NCBI RefSeq assembly: GCF_000972845.2 | Contig: NC_040013.1 | Span: forward strand, 3,834,642 to 3,898,641 | DNA from: Larimichthys crocea | Lineage: Eukaryota > Chordata > Actinopteri > Sciaenidae | Reading direction: 5' to 3' | Length of the DNA stretch: 64,000 nt | In this document: positions 48,788 through 61,900 of the stretch, in pieces | Numbering within the stretch: the first letter of the stretch is position 1 | Layout of the letters: each line of letters begins with the position of its first letter | Notes under the pieces: model-generated | Told to the model about the DNA's origin: nothing | Database searches by the model: none | Seen by the model: the letters and a program-made list of their open reading frames with translations, nothing else | Made by a program: the position numbers and the translations under genes

Positions 48788-49262
48788 TTAAAGGAATAAT
48801 TTGACATTTGGGAAATACACTTTTCGCCTTCTTGAAGAGAGTTAGACGAGAAGATTCTCTCTCTCTCGTATTTGTCCATTAAATATGACTGGCACAGAAG
48901 CAGGAAGCGAGGATAAACAGCCCGCTCGGTTCCGTCCAAAGGTAACAAAATCCGCCAGTCAAGCACATCCGAAGTTCACAAGTGCCAATTAACACGTTAC
49001 GTCTCATCTGTTCAGCCCATACAAAGAGCTCAGGTCTTGTTTTCTTGTCTTTTGTTCTTGCCAGACAGCTCCAGGAAGTCACCGCTCACGGCCAAGAAAC
49101 AATCCTGCACATAATATAAAATCAAATGTGTCATTTTTGTACACTTAAATCAAAGAGATATACAGTGTTAGTGAGCTTAGGTATATTTTTAACTTCACTG
49201 TTTCCCCCCTGAGTCCATGTTTCATGCTAAGCTAGGCTAATCATCTCCTAGTTGTATCCACA
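48788..49262. mobile_element. Teleost TTAAAGGAATA-ended repeat, 3'-truncated
   Basis: It begins TTAAAGGAATAATTTGACAT, then TTGGGAAATACACTTT, and continues with GAGAGTTAGACGAGAAGATT, CCAAAGGTAACAAAATCCGC, AATTAACACGTTA, a reverse-oriented CTTGGCC...GTGACTTCCTGG block, and CTAAGCTAGGCTAATCATCT. I recognise this as a common percomorph repeat that normally ends as an inverted copy of its start; the closing half is missing here. The TTAA-like boundary suggests a piggyBac-type MITE, but the class is uncertain. Confidence 0.7.
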
Positions 49263-52200
49263 GGTGAGCCGGGTCATCGCTCCCCAGACGGTGTTTCATG
49301 CCGATTCTGTCTTTCTTTCATTTTTTTTGGGGGGGGGGATAGTAATTCTAAAGCGATTTCTTCCAGATGTATTTATAGCTTGTGTAACAGAATCTGGGCC
49401 TTTGTGTGTGTGTTGAAATCCACTCCAAAAAACAAAAGCGGAATTAGCCAAAATAGATCATTCACAATAGGACGAGTTGGACAGACGCGAAGTAGACACT
49501 AAAGCACTAGAGGAAGGGAGTCTGTCCGCACTCCGGGCCCCAAAGCCTTGATGTGCTGCTGCAGCTCTCCTCACCTGTGTCAAGTCAGTAGAAAGTGGTG
49601 TAGAAAAAAGAGGCCGGCGTCCTGCATGAAAACAGCCTCATTGTCTTCTTCAAGAATAAATCAGACTGACAGTGAAAACTGAACAACAATGACAAAAGCA
49701 TGCAGATAGCTACTCCCCTAAAGCTATCAAACAGTTAATGGTTACCTTAAAACCCGCCAGGTCACTGCTCCGCGCTCTTCTGATTCTTATTATTACTCTG
49801 CGATGAAGAGGAACTCTCTCCTCGGCTATAGAAGGGTAATTTAGTCACATTTTGGACGGCTTTTTGAGTTTTGGCCTATTATTTTCGCCGTCTGCAAAAA
49901 GGAGCAATTAGTGTGCTGCTTGACGCAATTGCTTTCACCCAATAGTTGTTCTTTTCAGTTTTTTCCGCAAGAGCCATTCATCAAGGGATAATAATGTACA
50001 CCCCCTCAAGACAAAAACTCTACATAAAAACATAAAAATTGCCTTTCAGTGGCAGATAATGACCACTTGCTTGCTGTAACAATTGTCCTCTGTGCCTCGC
50101 TGAGTACGTCTCAAGGCAGAGCGGTCATCTCTGTTTCACGAGACTGAGAGCGTACGCAGATGAGCTGTCTTGAGGAATGTGACTGGTTGTTGCCACATTT
50201 CAACATATTTTCATTTTTTTGTTGTTGTTGTTGTTGTTGTTATTAGCATACGTCCTTCTCTTTCGTCCATAAAACTCGAGGCCTCATTCCAACAAATGAA
50301 GTCCACCGTACAGCGATCACACAGAGCTGATTTGGCTCGCTGTGAATAATCGCTTGCAAGAGCCTCAGCCAAAGACAATTACGTAAACACTCACACAGGC
50401 TTCCAACGGTGAACCACACTTCTTCAATCAGCTTGATGTAACATAAACATTTATAAAAGCAATATGAGCTCAGATATCAGTGTCTTAAAGTATTTTTTTT
50501 CAGCCTTAATAACCAGACTTTAGCTACTGTGGCAGCTTTTGACATTTAAAATCATTAAGAACAAGAACTTTAATTCACATGATTGATTCATTGATCTTTT
50601 TATTGCATGGTTGTAAGGCAAATAAAATATTTTCCAACATTTTACAGGCTCGAAACTTGACATTTAAAAACGTTTGCTTCATTAAATTTCCACCAACTGA
50701 CCAAGGAAAAACACATGGATGCGCTGGAGTTTAACTCTCCGCCACTAGATGTCCCTCTTGCTTTAGTCTGGAAGCTGGCGTGTTGTGATTGGAGTGTGTG
50801 TCTGAGCCATCTGTCCATGACTTGTCTCTCCAGACCCTGGGTTCATCCATCATGTCCAGGGGTGCTAGTCTCTCTAAAACCAAACAAGAAAACATTTCTT
50901 TATTCCTCCGCTTCATCTCTCTCCTACTCGCATTCTCCACATTCTCTTTCCGTCTCTCCGTCTGTCTCTTTCCGTCCCCCTGCCTTCGATAAAAGGATCA
51001 CTTTACTGTTTATACAAGGGGATTGGTGTTGTTAACAGGTGTAGGGTAATGGGATCCCTACTGGCAGCCAGGCACGGAGAGGGTCGCACCCCTCCTCTTC
51101 CCCAACACTCACACTCACACCAGCGATACTCTTCTGATGGATTGCACCCACCATTCATCTAAATTATGTCACTGCCAATGAGCTATCAGTTCAATCCGGC
51201 CCAAACGAAGCACAGGGTTTGTTTCTGTTGACACTTCCTCAGCATTCACTTCTCCTCCTGATTACTGTCAGGGCCTGTAGGAGTGACGCAGCTCGGGCCA
51301 AGCTCGGTGCACAGTGTGTGCATGGGTATGTGTGTGTGTGTGTGTGTTTGTGTGGCCCTATTTTCACTACCACTTCACAGCTGTTGAGAAGCTGTAATCA
51401 GGAAGAGGATGAGGACTCTGAATTTGCATCCAGCGACGGCAGATTGCTCTTCCGTGAACCCTGACATGCTGTAAATTTACTTCTTATGGAGGTGAAACTT
51501 TACTCAGGGTGCCTCACCTTTACCGTGAAAAGAGGTTTTACTATAAAGGTCAGCACGGAAGCACTAGTCGACTTCCGGAGTTAATCACGGCAGAAGGAAT
51601 CAGTCGTGTTTGACGTGGATATACCACCGGGCTAATACGAAAGGTGTTCCTTCACTCCTGCCATTTTAATCCAGTCCAGCCATTTTGGATCCCGTGTTTC
51701 TCTTCTCTCCCAGCCTTCCTCCAGCTCCTCCTCCATGTGTTTAATTCCTTTTTCTCCTGGCGTCCCTTAGAAATACTCCCAGCTGCATAACAGATGTCAA
51801 ATATCTTTCTTTCTTTCTTTCTTTCTTGTATCCTCCTATCCCTTTATCTATATAACTCCCCGACGGCCATGACGACGACTGAATTCATAATTCTGACCAC
51901 ACAGCCGACACGAGACACTACAGCTAAACTGTGATTGCCATGCAGGCTGTAACATCATTTACATTTATTACAGTTCTCTCTCCTTGCTGTTCTCCCCCCC
52001 TCTTTTTTCTTTATTTCGCTCTGTCTTCCCCTTAAAAATTTGCAGTCCGCCTGGAGGAATTCCACCCTCCTCCAGTCAATGCTTTTGGCAAGCCGAGTGA
52101 TGGGGGGGACCGCAGACATAGTGAGAGGGCCCAGAGTGCAAACAGTGAGAAGTTATTCTCTGGTCTTTTTTCTCTCATTGAGTAAAAATTATCCTCGGGA

Positions 52201-55002
52201 TAGAGTTTGATTCATTGAGCGGATTCCTGAAGCTGATTATTTGACCATTAAACTGGGTTCATTCATCATATGAAGCTTGATAATGAGAGGTAAAAACAAA
52301 ACAAAAAAACACCTCATGGTTTAGACTTCCTAACTGGATGGGGGTGGAGACGGCAAACAAGCAGAAACCGAGGAAAGAGAAAATGAGGAGAAGGCACCGA
52401 CATTACGCCGGTTTTGTGATTCGCTGGTTAATTGAGCCTATCTAACACGTTGTTAGCTTGTTATTTCAGATAAACAACCCAATAAATGTTCCCCAGATTA
52501 CATTATTACAGTTGTAAAATGTACCCAGGGAATCAGCTCCTCAATATAAAAAAGAAAAAACTCGTGATCATGCCTCCCACATACTCATTGTGTTTTTTAT
52601 TGAGTTCTTCACCCACAGGAGCCAAATATAGAACCAAAGCCGCACTGATAGAAATAACGTGCAATACTTAGTTTTGAATCTACACTCCCAAATGTTTTAA
52701 AAATGCACGTTTTACCCGTGCCTGACAGCGAGTTCACAAGCCTTACAAAAGAAAGCCCTTTCACAACATTTGCGTCATTCCTTTGAAGTCTAGACATTAT
52801 ATGTTTCTTTTTTTTTTCTTCTTCGAGAAACTAAAAACCCAACATCTGACGGGCTAGTATGTCATCTCCTAAGAGAGAGGTACTTGACTGAAGTCACTGT
52901 GTAGACAGTACAAAGCTTCCACATTGGTCCATATTCATGAAGGTGTAGCTATTACTGACATATTTTCTTATGGGAACAAATCACCAGTAGGGTGTGAAGA
53001 AGCTGCAGTTGTAGACTACAGTCTCTGGAGCTTTGTCACATTCAGCTGATCTGAGTCCAGTCTTTTGTGTTGCGCCTGTCGTTTGAGGAGGTTCCCATGG
53101 GCGGGACAGCTTTTCTCAGCACACCCCCGCCACCCTCCTTAAAAAAAAAAGAGTTTGTGGGTGGATGGTGAGAAGAAGGGCTGAGTGAGTAGAGGGGTTA
53201 TAGGGTGACAGAAGGTAAGATGGAAGGTGAAGATCAATGAGGTTCAACAGCGAGAGAAAGAAGAAGTGCAAAAGTCAAAGAGAACTAAAGAGACAGAATG
53301 AGAGAGCATCTGTTCTGTCTTGTGCACTCAGCAGTTTGGGTTTGGCCTTCACTCTTTTCTCAGGGTTTAATCTGAAGCTGATGATCTATTCCTGGGAAGG
53401 GTGGAGGAGTCAAACCGTGGCCCGCTACACGCAGATGAATCTCTTATTTTGTGGTACATCCGAGCTCGTCTTCGTGTGCAGCTGTTGAAGACTGCACGTG
53501 GTCGCAACATCACGACAAAAAGCATTACATCAGAAAATCTCCAGAGAGGAGACACACACATAGATTTTTTTTCTCTCTCTCTCTCTCTCCTTAAAAAAAT
53601 ATTTCAACAAAGACGTGCCAGCAATTAGTCGGCATCAGCGGGTGTCATATTGATTTTTCTCAACTTCCCCTCGCCTGATGAATTCATTGTGATTCATGCA
53701 AATGCACTAACAAATTTAAGTGCTTTCCGACCACTTGGAAACTTTTGACCTTAACAATGGTGCTATTGATCAGCCGCGCTGATTGTTTTTCTTGTGTTTG
53801 TTGGGACCATTGCTCTCTTTGCCAATATTCCTCCTCCTGCAGGATGACATTGAACATGCGCCGGGTTGAGCACACATGGGAGCGAGGGTTAGCAACAAGT
53901 CAATAACCGAAACACAGCAGAGCAAGTGAAGGTTGTGGAGGCGTTGTATGCATGCAGACTGCTAAATGGGTTATCTACCTGTGTGCATTAGTGCACACTT
54001 GCATGGCGATGACTTCGGTAGTCTGTTAAGAGGCCTAGGTATTCCTCCTCTACCTCATTAGTGCTGATTTACGCCACAGCTAGGTGAAAGCAGGCAGGGT
54101 GGACCTCCCACCTCCCCCCACACACTCATACATGCACTGCCCTGTACTCCCCCTCTCTCTCTCTCTCTCTCTCTCTCCTCTCTTCTCTCCCTATCTCTCT
54201 CCTTCTCATTCTCCTGCCGCGCACAGACAATGGGGCCCTGGAGAATACCGGCTTGTGCTGAATTATTCAAATCAGCAGTGGCAGCAAGCCGGAGAGCAAA
54301 GGAGAGAGGCAAGGAGGTAGAGGAGAGGGAAAGAGAGAGAGAGAGGGAGAGAGGGAGGGAGATAGAAAGTGAGAGAATGCAGGGTGATGGGAAGAGGATG
54401 TGGAGGGAGAGAGGAAGAGGTGGAGAGAGAGAAAGGCATTGTAGTGAGTGTTGAATCTCGTTGTCTCTGCATGCAAATCGCCCCTCTTGCTCCTCTTTCC
54501 CTGCCTCTCTCTTTCCCTCTCTGTGAGTCACCCCTTGCCCTTCACTGCTTCATTAATACACATCTGTACCCCGGCCCTCCCCTCCACCTTCTTTCCTCCG
54601 CTCTCTCTCCTAGTGATGAGGAAGAGAGAAACAGAGGAGTGGGGGGGGAGCAGGGAGGTGGTGGTGGTGATGGTGGGTAGGTGGGAGGGAGGCGGGTAGG
54701 CGCTCGACAGCAGCAGCAGCACGCTGTTGGCAGGAGGAGAATGTGCCGGTAATTAGCCAGCACCGGTACAGACGAAAAAACCCAGGAAGGAGAAAGGAGA
54801 AGAAGAGGAAGGGGAGAAAAAAAAAAGAGCAAAGCTCTGAAAACAAGCCTCCTGCCAGGCTAAACTCCCCAGAGGCGAGACCTGGACATGTCGGTGTGCA
54901 GTCTGGGAACAAAGGAAGAAGAGGAGAGCCGGGGAAAAGATGGGAGGCTGAAGAGTGGGCCCATGACAGCACCTGCAGAGATGGAGAATCTGATTGTGTG
55001 TA

Positions 55003-55048
<46 letters not shown>

Positions 55049-56690
55049 GGCATGTCAGCATTATTTTCTTGTGATTGTGTGTGTGCCTCTCACTGAAGGA
55101 TGCCTTCAGATGCACAGATACAAGATTCACCAGCAGCAGCTCAGACCGTGGGGTTAACAGCGACGTTAATTTGACTCATATTATAACAAAAAAATTATAA
55201 AGGCACTCTCCTGTCAAGGCAGGATCCCTCTGATGCTGATTGGTCGACTGGATCCGCTCAGTGAGGCTGCACAGCATCATATATTTAGACAAAAGGCAGA
55301 GAGAGGCCAAGGTTTACTGCTCTGTTATTAGGCAGGCCTGGAAGCATGAGCTAATTTATAATTCATGTAATTTAAAAGCAAACATAGTTGTTTAACAGGT
55401 TGGCAACATAATAGCATGTGAGCGATGATTTCTGCTGAGGGCGTGGGCTTTACTTTTCAGCTTCAAACATGACTCAGCTAATCGCCCAGCGCCGGCATTT
55501 ATCACAACACGCAGCAGACAGTTTTAGCCCTGATAATGCTAAAATGGCAGATGGCATCTCGCGGGGGTCACGAAGGTGTGATTCCCGACACTGATGTGAC
55601 ACGAAAGAGACACTTCAGCGCCAGATGTCGTCGAAGGTTAATGAACTTAAGTCTAATGAAGAGACTCTGACCTGTCCTTACTAATTAACTAAGAGCTGCT
55701 AAATTTTACCGCTGCGTTCATTTTTTTTTTTTTAAACGCAGAGCTTCAAAATGAGTCTAAGTGGAGACAAAGTGTGTGTGTGTGTGTGTGTGTGTGACGG
55801 AGAGAGAACTTGACCCTTGAGTCCTTTGCTGGCCTCATTAGTGAGAGGACTTGGTTCATTAAATGATGTGAGCGAGCGGCGTGGGCCAAGCCCGGATCAC
55901 ACACTGAGAGGCTGTCCCTGTGTTTTCCTCCTGTTAATTTGATGTTTTTGCAGATAAAAAAAATAAAAAAATGAAATGTTGTTTGTTCTCAACACACCTG
56001 AGACAAAGTTATTTAGAAATGTCTCAAACACACTAAGCGGTCGAGCCAACTTGCTGTTGGAAGAACGATTCAGATTATCTGAAGTATAATTGATATTTAA
56101 TGGCTGGCGTTGCTTGAGGAAGCAATGTAGCAACTATCATAATGTGCTACTGACTGGATATAGACTGTATAGCTTAGGAACACTGAAGCTACAAGATGTT
56201 TTTATTTATTTATCATTTAACATTTGGGAAAACTCACTGAACTGTAACATTAGCACTGATTCCAGGTGGTACTTTTTGGTCATGTTGTATCCGGTGTTGT
56301 TGGCAGCTGCTGGAAACTTTCTAGTCATGTTTCCATTTTAAAGCAAATTCTAGCAAAATTTCAAATCATTTGGCAAAAGAAAACATGAATGAACGAATGA
56401 ATGCCTCTTGCGCTCAACGCGGTAAGGCAAGTATTAAGGGTTTGTTCACGGGATAAGCAGGAGGTGACACCAGTTCTCCGGTTGGAAAACCAGAAGAATG
56501 TCACCCGTTAAAAACTATGTAGAAAACAATCCAATCCTTTAAATTCATCAATACATTTATGGAAAAATGGCTACTCCATCCCACATAAAGATCCTAAGGA
56601 GGGGGCGTCTACAATGGTGTTAGCTGTCTCTCTTGACCAGGTCCAGTTGTAGCGATGGCAAATAAGCAAGATGTCAGAAAATTGAGATCA
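49263..56690. other. Gene-poor region with conserved-looking non-coding blocks
   Basis: No gene was recognised. GA/CT-rich arrays near 54.1-54.5 kb and a (TG)n array at 55.0 kb create long false open frames. Blocks near 51.0-51.2, 54.22-54.30 and 55.20-55.45 kb have the unique, motif-rich texture of distal enhancers (for example ACAATGGGG at 54227, a SOX-like site). Confidence 0.5.
55005..55046. repeat. (TG)21 microsatellite
   Basis: An uninterrupted TG array. Confidence 0.97.
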
Positions 56691-57124
56691 TGACACAGAA
56701 CAATAGAGTGCTAGGGATAGTTAGACTCAGTTTGTCTTAATTGGTTCCATGTCTCTACTAATTAACCTGTCATTTCAGATCCCACCTTTCAATCAGCTCA
56801 TTTCCCTCACCTGGTTTTCCCCGCCCCTCTCCTCACCTGCAGTCCATTTGCTCATTAGCCCTCAGCATATATATACTGGTCCATTTCCACTTTCCAGATT
56901 ATCTTGTATTGTTTTTGCCAAGCTCTCCAGTGATTCCAGTTTTGTCTTCTCGTTCTGCACTTCGGATACTTGCCTGCCCCCTTGTTGGATTTGTTTGCCT
57001 TTTTGATCTCCTGGTTTTGACCCTGTCTGTACCTTGGACTGACTAAACTGATTTTTCCCTTAAACTTGTCTGCCTCTGAGTCGTGCTTTTGGGTTCTTGC
57101 CTTGCCAGTACCAGCTCTGTGACA
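56691..57124 (+). mobile_element. Candidate degraded solo LTR
   Basis: From about TGACACAGAACAATAG to CAGCTCTGTGACA there is a CpG-depleted, pyrimidine-rich segment with TATATATA at about 56869. It ends with TCTGCCTCTGAGTCGTGCTT, then TTGGGTTCTTG and CTGTGACA, the style of teleost Gypsy-type LTR 3' ends. The left boundary and target duplication are not clear. Confidence 0.35.
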
Positions 57125-58400
57125 CTAAGCAAGTTATGTATGTTATGAACCAGTGCCTGCCTCACAAAGAAATTACTAGTAACAATTTTATCAGAGCCAA
57201 AACTTGATTGACACCCCCAGAGAACATAAACAAACAGGTCACTGCAGAAAACAAAACAAAACATTTCTTCTCTTACAATTTTTTGCCAAAGTTTTACCCA
57301 TCCAAAACAAACAAATAAAACTTAAATTTCTATCAAATGCTTTAAGTTCACTCACCAAAACAAACTTAGCAAAATGCCACTTTAATTGCTTTAAAGAAAC
57401 AGAGTATCTCTGCAAATGTCTTAAGCTGCGGTCTGCAGAAACTCGATCCAGCCTTTATTAGAAGGTAACAAAACAAAAAGTGCGAGATGAAAGTCTACCA
57501 TGTCAGAAATCACAGTTTAAAGGCACTGAGCACACGCTGCTACGCTCCTTCCTCGCTATCATTGATGTGTGGTGCCCTCTCATGACTTGGCTGTGGATCG
57601 ATTCAGCCTCGCGCGCCTGAGAGCGTCAGGCCCGTCCAGCCGTGCAGAGCCCCAGGAGAGACTGGCTGCAGGTTTGACACGCTCCATGCTTCCTTCCAGC
57701 AAGCAGCCAGCAGCTCGCCAGCCAACCAACCAGCCGGCCAGCCTGCCCAATGTCCCCACACACCGTTTGGAGTGTCAGCCCGGTATGCTCTACTGGGAGC
57801 TGGGCTTGGCAGTGCTGGTTACAGGGCTCAGATGGACCGCTGATGGGGCCTTCTGCCCAGCAGCCCCATGAGGGCAGGTAGAGAGGGTGAGGGAGACAGG
57901 TGTGTTTATGTTCCACTTGTTGCCCCCCTTCACTCACCCTCCCTCCCCACAGAGGGCAGGACAGATGCCCATGACATTGATTTTGGAGAGGCTACAGACA
58001 GAGAACCAGACAAAGAAAAGGGAGGGAGAGAGGGAGATGTGATGTGATGGTATGAAAATTGATCTCATAAAATCTACTCAATAAAAAATCAATAGGAGCT
58101 TCCTGTAGGATTCAGTTTGTGACAAAGGCTTCCCCTGTGCATATGATTTCCTCCGCTAACATACACCCAGCCTTAGGCAAGAAACACATTTCCAGGAAAT
58201 CCATTTTTCTCAATGCTCCCAGGGCAGTTTTGAGCAGTCCCTTCATAGTCATCAGAGCCTTTTTTGGAACATTATATGAATATTACAGCATGCTCTTGGA
58301 ACAAGTATTATGCAGGGTGTCTAGGTTGATGACTGAAGCGGAGTCAGGTTGTTTGGCTCAGCAGGTTGCAAGGCTTTGAGTAATCAGGGTTTGGGGATTC

Positions 58401-58426
58401 TAATTAGGACAATTAAGTCCTAATTA
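58401..58426. promoter_or_regulatory. Perfect 10-bp inverted repeat of homeodomain-type sites
   Basis: TAATTAGGAC (58401-58410), a 6-bp spacer AATTAA, then GTCCTAATTA (58417-58426). A Forkhead-like GTAAACA follows directly. A candidate transcription-factor platform, inferred from motifs only. Confidence 0.4.
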
Positions 58427-61400
58427 CAATGTAAACACATTCTGCTGCCAAAACCCTAGACCCCTAGAGTGAGGCCTCTGTACCGTAGCCTCCCATTCTG
58501 CTCGGCTGTCTAAAGAACAGCGTGGCCCTCATACTGTACAGCCCTAACAGAGATAAAACTGCTATAAAGTAACACTGCCTATAAAGAACACCATCAACTC
58601 TGAGTTCACCATGCTTGGAAAGATTCACCAGCTAATATTTAAATAATATTTTTTATGGCTCTTAAAACGTGACTAACTCGATTGCTGTTTTAGAGTTATG
58701 TGCATACTTAGCGGACATGCTGAAGGTATTAAGATCACGTCAGCCTGTCCTCTCACGCCCGGATCTAGCTTTTGAAATGTGTGTATTTGTAGTCAATTTA
58801 CAGCAACTATAAACATACTTTCTGCTTGTTATGTTAAACAGTTGAGTATTCCACCCATTCAGCACTGTAGCCCATTAACATCGGCTGACTCATGACGGAC
58901 AAAAAAAACCCTGATCAAAATCATTGTAGCAGCAGAACCACCAGAGATATTGGCGTTTTCATCCCATGCTTTCTTTCCTTGTCAAAACCTGATGATCCAA
59001 TGATTCGGATGTATCCGATGTAGCACGGGCTCTCAAGCTGAGATGATGCTCTGCAGAGGTCTGCAGAGGTCGATCTTGCAGTCTTCAGTTATCCAAGTGA
59101 CATCACTTGAGGCAACATATCAGATTTTTACACAGCTCCCTCTGGAGCCACAAAGGTCTTTATACAACTTTTTCACACACAGTAAACCTGTAAACACACT
59201 TTGATGATGAGTTCCGCTTTAAGTTCTGCTTTTAAATTAGATAACAGATGAGCGTGCAAAACTAGAAAAGGCTAGATTTTTTTTAATGAGCTCTCTCAGG
59301 CTGCAGCTTAAAACATGCTAAAATTAAAACTGCATGGACATTTGCAGAAGCACTTGCTGTAGAGCAGGGAAAGTTTCAGTTAGAGGTGATGCACTCAATG
59401 CGACTGAAGTGTCTGTTGAAGCCGTTTCAACAACAGGCGCGCGCGGTAACGGGGGCCTGGTTCACAACGCGTTTTCAACTGAACTGAAATTATATAAAAA
59501 ATGAGCTCCAAGTTGAAGCCCTGCAGAGTTTTTGAACAACTTTCAGATTTGTAGATTAAAAGAATATTTTATTAAACAGTGCTGTCATGTGTCTATTAAT
59601 ATGTTGAATACGTAGAAATGCATGCATTTAAATTATAAATAGAAGTCAGAGATGTGCTTCGTGCATGCAGTACTTGCGCACTATAATGTGCATGCGAAAT
59701 CAGCCCGTGGTTATCGTCGCTCATCCTTTCATGTACACAGACGCATTGTTTTTGTTTTTCTTTGTGTATGAGCTTTCAAATATTTAACAGCGTTGGATAC
59801 AGGCTGAATATTAATTAATTTGAATCTCACAGGCATTTATTGTTTGTATTATACATGTGAACATAGGTGAGTGCATGTGTGTGTGTGTGTGATAGGTCAG
59901 TTTAGCTGTGAATTAAACTGTGAAATAGCCTGAAAATACTGTAGTTGATGGAAGTAAAGTTTCAGTACACCATCTGACCGATAAAAAACTGTAAAAAAAA
60001 ATCTGATGACAGTAGCACAGCCGATATTAGAAATGGAGGGGGAGTAAACAGACAGAGGCACCAGGACCGTGCTGGTTGTTCTCCCATCAGCTCTGCAGGC
60101 TCAGAGATGAGAAACATACAACGGAGGAGCTCCTTGGAGAGAGAACAAGGAGGTGACAGGGTGTCAAGCTGCTGTCACTACCCAGGATCGGGGATTCTTT
60201 GCAGCAGAGAAAGGAAAGTGGTTTGCTGAGGTCAAAGAGCCACCGCGAACTGTTAAAAAGGAAAAAAAAAAGATATACTTAGATTTTTCAGTCTCAGCCT
60301 TTTCTAACTTTTATATGCTGGTTATTTCCCTCCCTCCATCGCTTCATCATTCCCATAATTCATCATTGCCTTGTCCTTTTTGGCAGTAAGTCCCTGTCAG
60401 TGTAATTGGCAGTGCGCCTCAGTACGACGGGGCTGTGAACTGTATTTAGTCACTGATGCCCAGATTTCTTCTCACAAACTAATTTTATGGAAAGTGTTTA
60501 AAGTATAATGCAACATTTTCATCTTTATAAAATCATGTTTTACTGCTGACTGATATTACATGTGAAAGCTCTTTTTATTCGTCCTTCCAAACCCTTGTGA
60601 AATCCTGCTCCGCTGCAGAAACAATGTGAAGTCGCACAGCGAGAGGCGTGTTCCACATTTTGTTGTGTGTGTGTTTATGGACGCATCATGCCAGTTTTTA
60701 GTACAGCGAGGATCCTGGCTGCCTCCTCCGCACCCAGCCCACCTCCAGTACCACATAAGCACCCTAATTGTCACGCCACTTCCCATTACACATGTCATTC
60801 CTCATGCCACGCTCCCATGCCCATGTGCCCGGCCAGCTGCTCAGAAGGGGTTGGAAAACAAGGACAGGGCAAGGTGTCACTGATACCATGTATTAATGTC
60901 ACTTGAAATGAACAATGATCGGGCAAAAGTTTATCTGGCTAAACAAAAAGAATTATTTCCAAAAAGATCACTTTCACATACATCTGGAAAAATGATTTTA
61001 TGTTACCAAATATCCTTTAAGAAAGCATCATAGCTGTTTTTATTTGAAGTTTGTGTTATTGTAGTTCTATAATTATGCATCTTTTAATATCTTAGAGTTC
61101 GCCTTCACAAATATCATTTTGCCCAGGTTTCTCACAGAGGAAAGATATAATCACTGTCGGTTCTCAGACTCTGGGAAAAGGAAAAAAAGCATTGTTAAGT
61201 ACACGAGGAATACATTTGAACAGCTTGATATTAGACAGCTTTTGTTCTGTCTCATTACCTTGGCAAATGTAATCTAGGACTCCGAAAGACTCCCATCCTT
61301 TTGAGCGCATATGCTCCCCGTGATAGTATTTTCCAGCCCGTGTGCGCTCCTTCCTCTCTGAGAATAGCTGGACCTGACAACTCCTCCACCCCCACCTGCC

Positions 61401-61849
61401 ACCACTTGGACAAAGCAGAAACTATATTCGGCAAATGAGGCAGGGAACGGAGGCCATGGTTGACTGGTCCTAAGGTGAAGGCGAAGGCTGTGTCCACGGG
61501 AGCGGGAAGCCTTTTTTAAAATGAGACTCTTTCACAGCCGTGATGATCTCACTTCCTGCCGGGCAGGTCTTGTGGAGCGACCTGTGATGTTGTCGCTGAA
61601 GCTGAGAGGCCTGAACCCCCCTCAGGGGAACGAGAGGTCGATGATGTGATGAAAGCAGAAACGTACACAGACACAGAAATGCATACATGCATACGTGAAC
61701 ACATTCATCACTGTGCAATTGAAAGGGAGAGTACAGGAGTAGAATAATATCTCAAACCTTTTTATTTCGAGCCATTCCAGTATTATTCATGACAAAACTA
61801 CAGAGCGACATTTAACCTCAGCAACCACCCGGCATCTTAAATCATTCTT

Positions 61850-61851
<2 letters not shown>

Positions 61852-61896
<45 letters not shown>

Positions 61897-61900
61897 CGTG
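61852..61900. repeat. (TG)n microsatellite
   Basis: A long TG array ending in TGCGTGCGTG. Confidence 0.95.

Noticed and set aside
54058..54531. 157-codon - strand frame and several overlapping ones
   Set aside because: Generated by GA/CT microsatellites (Leu-Ser and Glu-Arg runs); not coding.
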